Below are positions 54,684 through 61,969 of a DNA stretch of 61,969 bases, in pieces. Every line of letters begins with the position of its first letter. The stretch's first letter is position 1. Origin of the DNA: Nesterenkonia marinintestina. Its GTDB lineage: Bacteria > Actinomycetota > Actinomycetes > Actinomycetales > Micrococcaceae. The position numbers were made by a program, and so were the translations under genes. The notes under the pieces were generated by a model. The model saw only the letters and a list, made by a program, of their open reading frames with translations, did no database searches and was not told where the DNA came from. The stretch is taken from assembly GCF_025420485.1 (NCBI RefSeq), contig NZ_JAOEFD010000014.1, positions 1 through 61,969 on the forward strand. Reading direction: 5' to 3'.

Positions 54684-55496
54684 TTGCATTCGCTCGTGCC
54701 CGTCGCCGCCGCAGAAGAAGGCGGTTTCCAGCCCCCCACGATCAGCGAGACCCATCTCCCGGACATCCTGCCGTGGATGGCCGAGTGGGGGACCGGCTTC
54801 GGCAAGCAGATGCTGATGGTCGTGCTCTCGATCATCGTGATCTCGTGGTTCTTCACCTTCGCGATCCGCAGGGGTGCGCTGGTGCCCTCCCGCGTGCAGT
54901 ACTTCGGCGAGTCCTGCTACGCCTTCGCCCGCAACACGCTGGGCCGCGAGATCCTCGGTGAGAAGCACTTCAAGCCGTGGGTCCCCTTCATCTTCACCGT
55001 GTTCTTCTTCGTCCTGGTGAACAACCTCGTCGGCGCGGTCCCGCTGCTGCAGCTCCCCTCGTTCTCGCACGTCGGCGCGGCCTACGCGATGGCCGGCATC
55101 GTCTGGTTCACCTGGGTCGGAGTCGGGATCAGGCTCCACGGTCTGCGCTACTTCAAGCTGGCCACCGTGCCCAGCGGAGTCCCCGGCTGGCTGCTGCCGC
55201 TCCTGGTGCCGATCGAGATCCTGTCGAACTTCGTCATCCGGCCGATCACCCACTCGCTGCGTCTGATGGCCGTGATGCTCGCGGGCCACATCATCGTGAT
55301 GCTCGCCGGCTCGGGCGCCGAGTTCCTCATCGTCCAGCAGGACTCCCTGGGGATGAACGCCACCGGCGTGCTCGTCCTGTTCGGCTTCGTCCCGCTGTAC
55401 TTCCTCGAGCTCATCATGATGGTCCTCCAGGCGTTCGTCTTCGCCCTGCTGACCGCCATCTACATCCAAGGCGCGATCGAAGCGGACGCGCACTGA
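54684..55496 (+). CDS. atpB: ATP synthase Fo subunit a
   Basis: Subunit a forms the proton half-channels. The 270-residue protein has five to six membrane segments and the essential arginine in HSLRLMAVMLAGHIIVML. VPFIFTVFFFVLVNNLVG is another family block. I choose the TTG at 54684, with GAGAGG seven bases upstream; an in-frame ATG 48 bp earlier would add a polar, proline-rich piece without SD. The operon order is a, c, b, delta, alpha, gamma, beta, epsilon. Confidence 0.93.
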   Translation: MHSLVPVAAAEEGGFQPPTISETHLPDILPWMAEWGTGFGKQMLMVVLSIIVISWFFTFAIRRGALVPSRVQYFGESCYAFARNTLGREILGEKHFKPWVPFIFTVFFFVLVNNLVGAVPLLQLPSFSHVGAAYAMAGIVWFTWVGVGIRLHGLRYFKLATVPSGVPGWLLPLLVPIEILSNFVIRPITHSLRLMAVMLAGHIIVMLAGSGAEFLIVQQDSLGMNATGVLVLFGFVPLYFLELIMMVLQAFVFALLTAIYIQGAIEADAH

Positions 55497-55516
55497 CGGT
55501 GCGCCGCGGCGCACCG
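55497..55516. repeat. Perfect 20-bp palindrome immediately after atpB
   Basis: CGGTGCGCCGCGGCGCACCG is its own exact complement and begins at the base after the atpB stop codon. As RNA it would form a very stable hairpin at the start of the 150-bp atpB-atpE gap. A second stem, CCCGGT/ACCGGG (55603-55608 with 55616-55621), lies just before the atpE SD. Confidence 0.9.
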
Positions 55517-55646
55517 CACACCTGAAGATTTGCGGCGGGCAGGGCTGTCCTCCGCAGTACGACGTCTGACCGGCACGCTCGGGCAGGCAACGACCCAGAA
55601 GACCCGGTGACCACCACCGGGCCAACACAGAAAGTGAGAGAGTGAC

Positions 55647-55853
55647 ATGGTTGGATCTCTGAACCTGATCGGACTCGGTGTCGCCGGCCTCGGTTCCGCC
55701 ATCGCCATCGGCCTGATCTTCGCCGCCTACATCAACGGTGTGGCGCGTCAGCCGGAGGCCCAGCGGGTCCTGCAGCCGATCGCCATCCTCGGATTCGCTC
55801 TGGCAGAGGCCGTCTTCATCCTCGCGATCGTCTTCGCGTTCGTCATCAACTGA
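55647..55853 (+). CDS. atpE: ATP synthase Fo subunit c
   Basis: The 68-residue hairpin of two membrane helices makes the rotor ring. The loop is [14 protein letters not shown] and the proton-binding glutamate is Glu54 in [11 protein letters not shown] do not see the polar ligand set of Na+-binding rings, so a proton-driven ring is expected. It is the target type of bedaquiline-class drugs in mycobacteria. The GTGAGAGAG stretch before the ATG serves as SD. Confidence 0.96.
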   Translation: MVGSLNLIGLGVAGLGSAIAIGLIFAAYINGVARQPEAQRVLQPIAILGFALAEAVFILAIVFAFVIN

Positions 55854-55940
55854 CGTCACGACGGACCACGTCGGTGCGAGGAGGCCCTCGTCGAGCGCCT
55901 GCCGCGCCGCAGACCACAGAACTAAGGAAATGGTGAACAC

Positions 55941-56501
55941 ATGATCAGGGCAGAGATGCTCCGCGCCGCCGGCGAGGACGCCAACCCTCTGGTTCCCGCA
56001 TTCTGGGAGATCATCGCCGCGCTCCTCGGCTTCGCCGTGCTGTTCTTCGTCGTCGTCAAGTTCATCGCCCCGGCCTTCGAGAAGGCCTACCAGGACCGTC
56101 GCCAGGCGATCGAGGGCGGCCTCGAGGAGGCCGAGAAGGCCCGGTCCGAGGCCGAGGCGATGAAGGCCGAGTACGAGAAGAACCTGGCCGAGTCCCGCGC
56201 CGAGGCCTCCCGCGTCCGCGAAGAGGCCCGGGCGGAGGGTGCACAGATCGTCGCCGAGCACAAGGAGAAGGCGGCCGCCGAGGCGGCGCGCATCACCGAG
56301 CAGGCTCAGCATCAGATCGCCGCCGAGCGCCAGCAGGCGGCGGCCTCGCTGCGCCACGACGTCGGGTCCCTGGCCACCGATCTGGCCGGCCGCATCGTCG
56401 GCGAGGCGCTGGAGGACGACGCCCGTTCGCAGCGGGTGGTCGACCGCTTCCTGGCCGACCTGGATGCTGAGCAGGCCAACACCTCGGGGGCCGCGCACTG
56501 A
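55941..56501 (+). CDS. atpF: ATP synthase Fo subunit b
   Basis: The 186-residue peripheral stalk subunit has one N-terminal membrane helix (about 20-42). A long charged, Ala/Glu/Arg-rich coiled coil follows, with KAYQDRRQAIEGGLEEAEKA. It is separate from the delta subunit, unlike in mycobacteria where a b-delta fusion exists. AAGGAAA precedes the ATG by about ten bases, and the gene overlaps atpH by one base (TGATG). Confidence 0.94.
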   Translation: MIRAEMLRAAGEDANPLVPAFWEIIAALLGFAVLFFVVVKFIAPAFEKAYQDRRQAIEGGLEEAEKARSEAEAMKAEYEKNLAESRAEASRVREEARAEGAQIVAEHKEKAAAEAARITEQAQHQIAAERQQAAASLRHDVGSLATDLAGRIVGEALEDDARSQRVVDRFLADLDAEQANTSGAAH

Positions 56502-57310
56502 TGGCGGCGGTGACCAGCGAATCCCTGTCGACGGTGCGCCGCGACCAGGAGCAGACCGTCCGGTCGGCGGACCTGACCGTCGCCCGGCAGCTGTTCGAGG
56601 CCCTCGACGTGCTCGACTCCTCGGCCGCACTGCGCCGTGCGCTGACCGATCCCGCCCGCGAGGCGGAGGAGCGCGCCGGCCTGGTCCGGGAGCTCTTCGG
56701 CGGTCGGGCCGATCAGGGTGCGGTCACCCTGCTGGAGGCTCTGGCCTCCCAGCGGTGGAGCCGAGAGCGCGACCTCGGCGACGCGGTCGAGGTCATCGCA
56801 GTGGACGTGGTGGCCGTCGGCGGCGAGCGTGAGGGGCTGGTCGGTCTGGAGGCCCTCGAGTCGAGCCTGCTCGAGCTCCGTCGGGCCGTGATGTCCTCCC
56901 ACGAGCTCCAGCGTGCGATGACCGACCAGCAGGCGAGCTCCGAGGCCAAGCTCCGGCTGGCCGCCGCGCTCTCCCGCGACGCCTCGGACGAGGCCCGGCT
57001 GCTCATCGACCGTGCGGTGACCTCGCCCCGCGGACTGCGTCCCGAGGCGCTGATCGAGCGCTTCGCCGAGCAGATCGCCCAGCGGCAGCAGCGGTGGATC
57101 GCTCAGGTCACCGTCGCGAAGAGCCTCGACCAGACCTACCGCGACCGGCTCTCGGCCGGACTCAACCGCTACTTCGGCCGCGACCTGAAGCTCGACGTCG
57201 TGGTCGACCCTTCGGTGGTCGGCGGCATCCGCGTGCAGGTCGGCGACGAGGTGGTCGACTCCACCGTGTCGTCGAAGGTCGGCGAGCTCCGTCGGAGGAT
57301 GGCCCGCTGA
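56501..57310 (+). CDS. atpH: ATP synthase F1 subunit delta
   Basis: Delta links the peripheral stalk to the top of F1. The 269-residue protein is longer than the 175-residue E. coli subunit, as is common in actinobacteria. The C-terminal consensus region DLKLDVVVDPSVVGGIRVQVGDEVVDSTV is recognisable (about 229-257). Internal blocks with LRPEALIERFAEQIAQRQQ are helical. It lies between atpF and atpA, its usual position. Confidence 0.93.
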   Translation: MAAVTSESLSTVRRDQEQTVRSADLTVARQLFEALDVLDSSAALRRALTDPAREAEERAGLVRELFGGRADQGAVTLLEALASQRWSRERDLGDAVEVIAVDVVAVGGEREGLVGLEALESSLLELRRAVMSSHELQRAMTDQQASSEAKLRLAAALSRDASDEARLLIDRAVTSPRGLRPEALIERFAEQIAQRQQRWIAQVTVAKSLDQTYRDRLSAGLNRYFGRDLKLDVVVDPSVVGGIRVQVGDEVVDSTVSSKVGELRRRMAR

Positions 57311-57397
57311 GGCGGCGTCCTCACCACCATGAGAAGACCCAGCAAGAACCCTTCGGCCGCCCAGCGGCCATGACACTACAGAGAGCAGGGACCGCAG

Positions 57398-59020
57398 ATG
57401 GCCGATCTGACCATCAACGCTGACGACGTCCGCAATGCTTTGAACGAGTTCGCGGCGTCCTACGACCCGTCCGGCGCCGAGCGCGTCGAGGTCGGGCGCG
57501 TGATCTCCGCGTCCGACGGCATCGCCCGCGTCGAGGGGCTCCCCTCGACCATGGCCAACGAGCTCCTCCGCTTCGCCGACGGCACCCTGGGCCTCGCCCA
57601 GGACCTCGACACCCGTGAGATCGGCGTGGTCGTGCTGGGCGAGTTCACCGGCATCGAGGAGGGCCAGGAGGTCCACCGCACCGGAGAGGTCCTCTCCGTG
57701 CCGGTCGGTGACGAGTTCCTGGGCCGTGTGGTCGACCCGCTCGGCGCACCGATCGACGACCTCGGCGACATCGACCCGGAGGGGCGCCGCGCCCTGGAGC
57801 TGCAGGCCCCCTCGGTGGTCCAGCGTCAGTCGGTCGGTGAGCCGCTGCAGACCGGCATGAAGGCGATCGACGCGATGATCCCGATCGGTCGGGGTCAGCG
57901 TCAGCTGATCATCGGCGACCGCCAGACCGGCAAGACCGCCATCGGCATCGACGCCATCCTGAACCAGAAGGAGAACTGGGAGACCGGAGACGTAGACAAG
58001 CAGGTGCGCTGCATCTACGTCGCCGTCGGGCAGAAGGCCTCGACGATCGCCTCGGTGCGTCAGACGCTGGAGGAGAACGGCGCGCTGGAGTACACCACCA
58101 TCGTGGCCGCCCCCGCCTCGGACCCGGCGGGAGTCAAGTACCTCGCTCCGTTCGCCGGCTCGGCCATCGGCCAGCACTGGATGTACGGCGGCAAGCACGT
58201 CCTCATCATCTTCGACGACCTGTCCAAGCAGGCCGAGGCCTACCGTGCGGTGTCCCTGCTGCTGCGTCGTCCCCCGGGACGTGAGGCGTTCCCCGGCGAC
58301 GTCTTCTACCTCCACTCCCGTCTGCTGGAGCGCTGCGCGAAGCTCTCCGACGAGATGGGCGCCGGTTCGATGACCGGTCTGCCGATCGTCGAGACCAAGG
58401 CCAACGACGTCTCGGCGTTCATCCCGACCAACGTCATCTCCATCACCGACGGCCAGATCTTCCTGCAGTCGGACCTCTTCAACGCCAACCAGCGTCCCGC
58501 GGTCGACGTCGGAATCTCCGTCTCGCGCGTCGGCGGCTCCGCGCAGGTCAAGGCCATGAAGAAGGTGGCCGGCACGCTCAAGCTGGACCTCGCGCAGTAC
58601 CGCGACATGCAGGCCTTCGCGATGTTCGCCTCCGACCTGGACCCGGCCACGCGCCAGCAGCTGGTCCGCGGTGAGCGTCAGACCGAGCTGCTCAAGCAGG
58701 GCCAGTACTCGCCGATGCCGGTCGAGGAGCAGGTCGTCTCCATCTGGGCCGGCGCCAACGGACACCTGGACGAGATCGAGACCGCCGACGTCAAGCGCTT
58801 CGAGACCGAGTGGATCGAGCACCTGCGCCGTCGCACCGACGTCCTGCAGGTGCTGGCCTCCACCGGCAAGCTGGAGGACGACACGCTGAACACCCTCAAC
58901 GAGGCCGTGGAGGCGTTCAAGCGCGACTTCTACGCTGAGGAGAAGCAGTCGATCGTCGGCAACGAGCAGACCGAGGCGCTGTCCGAAGACGACATCGACC
59001 AGGAAGAGATCGGCCGCTGA
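57398..59020 (+). CDS. atpA: ATP synthase F1 subunit alpha
   Basis: Alpha is the non-catalytic nucleotide-binding subunit of F1. The 540-residue protein has Walker [16 protein letters not shown] near residue 170, and [12 protein letters not shown]-type sequence around 367-380 ([18 protein letters not shown]), which includes the arginine finger. The C-terminus has an acidic tail. It starts after AGAGAGCAGGGACC and is followed by a 104-bp gap with a strong branched hairpin before atpG. Confidence 0.97.
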   Translation: MADLTINADDVRNALNEFAASYDPSGAERVEVGRVISASDGIARVEGLPSTMANELLRFADGTLGLAQDLDTREIGVVVLGEFTGIEEGQEVHRTGEVLSVPVGDEFLGRVVDPLGAPIDDLGDIDPEGRRALELQAPSVVQRQSVGEPLQTGMKAIDAMIPIGRGQRQLIIGDRQTGKTAIGIDAILNQKENWETGDVDKQVRCIYVAVGQKASTIASVRQTLEENGALEYTTIVAAPASDPAGVKYLAPFAGSAIGQHWMYGGKHVLIIFDDLSKQAEAYRAVSLLLRRPPGREAFPGDVFYLHSRLLERCAKLSDEMGAGSMTGLPIVETKANDVSAFIPTNVISITDGQIFLQSDLFNANQRPAVDVGISVSRVGGSAQVKAMKKVAGTLKLDLAQYRDMQAFAMFASDLDPATRQQLVRGERQTELLKQGQYSPMPVEEQVVSIWAGANGHLDEIETADVKRFETEWIEHLRRRTDVLQVLASTGKLEDDTLNTLNEAVEAFKRDFYAEEKQSIVGNEQTEALSEDDIDQEEIGR

Positions 59021-59028
59021 TCGGTCGT

Positions 59029-59096
59029 CCTCAGCCGTTCCGTCGGTCGGCGGGTGCGGCGTCGGACACTCCGACGTCGCGGCCCGCCGGCTGAGG
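59029..59096 (+). other. Branched hairpin between atpA and atpG
   Basis: CCTCAGCCG (59029-59037) pairs with CGGCTGAGG (59088-59096). Inside, GCGGG (59050-59054) pairs with CCCGC (59083-59087), and CGTCGGA (59060-59066) pairs with TCCGACG (59070-59076). The whole gap is thus folded RNA. It could stabilise or cut the message to set different amounts of alpha and gamma. Confidence 0.75.
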
Positions 59097-59124
59097 GAGC
59101 CGATCACCTCAGGGAAGGACAAGC

Positions 59125-60012
59125 ATGGGAGCCCAGATTCGGGTCTACCGCCAGAAGATCGCATCGACGTCGTCGATGAAGAAGATCTTCAAGGCGATGG
59201 AGCTGATCGCCACCTCGCGCATCGGCAAGGCGCGCAGCAGGGTGCAGGCCTCTCTGCCCTACGCAGAGGCCATCACCCGCGCCGTCTCGGCCGTCGCGTC
59301 CCACAACGAGATCGAGCACGTGCTCACCCAGAAGGCTGAGCGTCCGACCCGGGCCGCCGTGCTGATCATGACCTCGGACCGCGGTCTGGCCGGGGCGTAC
59401 TCCACCAACGTCCTCAAGCGCGGCGAGCAGCTGCTCGCCCTGCTGCGCGAGGAGGGCAAGGAGGTCCGTCCCTACCTGTACGGTCGGAAGGCTCAGGCCT
59501 ACTTCGACTTCCGTGAGCGGGAGTACGACCAGGTGTGGACGGGGAACACCGACAACCCTGCGCTCGAGCGGGCGCGTGAGATCGGCGACGAGCTGGTCGG
59601 CCGCTTCGTCCAGCCGACCGACGACGGCGGAGTCGACGAGCTCTACCTGGTCTACACCGAGTTCGAGTCGATGGTGAAGCAGGACCCGGTCGTGCGCCGC
59701 ATGCTGCCCCTGGCCCTGGTCGACGACGACGGCGAGTCCGCAGTGCGTGCGGAGTACGACTTCGAGCCCGGACCGGAGGAGGTGCTCGATGCGCTGCTGC
59801 CGCGGTACGTCGAGTCCCGCCTGTACACCGCGATGCTCGAGGCTTCGGCCTCCGAGCTGGCGGCGCGCCAGCGGGCGATGAAGTCCGCGGCCGACAACGC
59901 CGACGAACTCATCCGCAAGTACACCCTGCTGCGCAACAACGCGCGCCAGGCCGAGATCACCCAGGAGCTCTCGGAGCTCATCGGTGGAGCGGACGCGCTG
60001 GCCAACAGCTGA
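59125..60012 (+). CDS. atpG: ATP synthase F1 subunit gamma
   Basis: Gamma is the central rotor shaft of F1. The 295-residue protein begins with the conserved [25 protein letters not shown] coiled-coil region and ends with [25 protein letters not shown], the second coiled-coil helix. The middle has the Rossmann-like domain with [19 protein letters not shown]. An actinobacterial length is seen. AGGGAAGG lies eight bases before the ATG. Confidence 0.95.
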   Translation: MGAQIRVYRQKIASTSSMKKIFKAMELIATSRIGKARSRVQASLPYAEAITRAVSAVASHNEIEHVLTQKAERPTRAAVLIMTSDRGLAGAYSTNVLKRGEQLLALLREEGKEVRPYLYGRKAQAYFDFREREYDQVWTGNTDNPALERAREIGDELVGRFVQPTDDGGVDELYLVYTEFESMVKQDPVVRRMLPLALVDDDGESAVRAEYDFEPGPEEVLDALLPRYVESRLYTAMLEASASELAARQRAMKSAADNADELIRKYTLLRNNARQAEITQELSELIGGADALANS

Positions 60013-60063
60013 TCCACCGGGTCGGAGCGCGGCGGCCTCGGACCCGACGAAGACAACGATTGA

Positions 60064-61554
<1,491 letters not shown>

Positions 61555-61641
61555 TCCTCCGTCGGTCGGCCTCCCGCCGCAGAGCGGGGGAGCCGGACCG
61601 ATCGGATCTCCTCCTGATCAACCAGAGAAGGACTGTTCATC

Positions 61642-61908
61642 ATGGCTGAACTCGACGTCGAGGTCGTCTCACAGGACCGAGCGGTGTGGTCCGGAGCCGC
61701 CAAGGCCATCCGCGGCCGCACCATCGAAGGTGACATCGGGATCCTGCCCGGACACACTCCGGTGCTCGCGCTGCTCGCGGAGGGCGAGCTCATGATCGAG
61801 CCCACCTCCGGCTCTCCGGTGACGGCGAACATCGACGGCGGTTTCTTCTCGGTCGACTCCGACCGGGTGACCATCGTCGCCGACGACGCCGAAGTCACCT
61901 CGGGCTGA
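61642..61908 (+). CDS. atpC: ATP synthase F1 subunit epsilon (short form)
   Basis: Epsilon regulates F1 and helps couple it to the c-ring. The 88-residue protein contains the N-terminal beta sandwich, with GDIGILPGHTPVLALLAEGEL and the end VTIVADDAEVTSG. It stops where the usual C-terminal helical hairpin would begin (full epsilon is about 130 residues). This short form, common in Micrococcales, lacks the helices that inhibit ATP hydrolysis by extending. AGAAGGA lies upstream of the ATG. It ends the atp operon within the window. Confidence 0.93.
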   Translation: MAELDVEVVSQDRAVWSGAAKAIRGRTIEGDIGILPGHTPVLALLAEGELMIEPTSGSPVTANIDGGFFSVDSDRVTIVADDAEVTSG

Positions 61909-61969
61909 CACCCGGCACCTCTCACTCCGCGCGCACGGCCGCCGTCGGAGGACCCGCCTGAGGGCGGAG

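Overview
The window is about 62 kb of high-GC DNA from an actinobacterium. The block from argS at 40.9 kb to atpC at 61.9 kb has the order argS-lysA-hom-thrC-thrB-rho-prfA-prmC-sua5-wecA-atpI-atpBEFHAGDC. This is the arrangement known from Mycobacterium tuberculosis and Micrococcales, except that rpmE is missing between rho and prfA. The separate atpF and atpH (not fused as in mycobacteria) and the 88-residue epsilon subunit favour Micrococcales. A very acidic secreted nucleotidase and the betaine catabolism genes fit a salt-tolerant or soil lifestyle. I cannot name the species. The window opens with a C16-G9-C4 run that looks like an assembly edge.

Region 0.9-14 kb is a methylated-amine locus. 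It appears to encode the whole oxidative route from glycine betaine to glycine. A Rieske-type oxygenase with its own Rieske ferredoxin and reductase (11.2-14.0 kb) would demethylate betaine. A covalent-flavin dimethylglycine oxidase (7.7-10.2 kb) would take dimethylglycine to sarcosine. The heterotetrameric sarcosine oxidase soxBDAG (1.8-6.9 kb) would make glycine, and purU in the same operon handles one-carbon folate. Two regulators sit inside the locus. A GntR protein faces a perfect 18-bp palindrome at soxB. An IclR protein lies between dmg and the Rieske operon, and the same GTTGCG-N5-CGCAAC element occurs in front of both.

Region 14-31.7 kb is a mixed chromosomal stretch: a GntP permease, a YihX-like HAD phosphatase, a zinc-ribbon protein, an aconitase, a sugar-dehydrogenase lipoprotein, a TspO-like membrane protein, a lipoprotein of unknown role, and a DUF4287-type protein. 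It continues with a GntR/lldD lactate module with a LldR-type operator, an M23 peptidase, a YeiH-type exporter, a radical SAM protein under a likely LexA box, gamma-glutamyltransferase, a MhuD/IsdG-like heme monooxygenase, tRNA-Arg(CCG) and SelO.

Region 31.7-34.4 kb is a graveyard of three broken genes. A membrane protein is stopped by an in-frame amber codon, a short-chain dehydrogenase has lost its N-terminus and carries two internal deletions, and a GMC oxidoreductase has lost its FAD-binding start. Intact genes resume with a DUF318-type permease, a PAP2 phosphatase, a UvrA paralogue and the acidic 5'-nucleotidase.

Region 40.9-61.9 kb holds the conserved core: arginyl-tRNA synthesis, lysine and threonine synthesis, transcription termination, translation release, tRNA modification, undecaprenyl-linked glycan initiation and the F1Fo ATP synthase. 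Its non-coding parts are unusually structured: a 338-nt rho leader, a long hairpin after rho, a 20-bp palindrome between atpB and atpE, and a branched hairpin between atpA and atpG.
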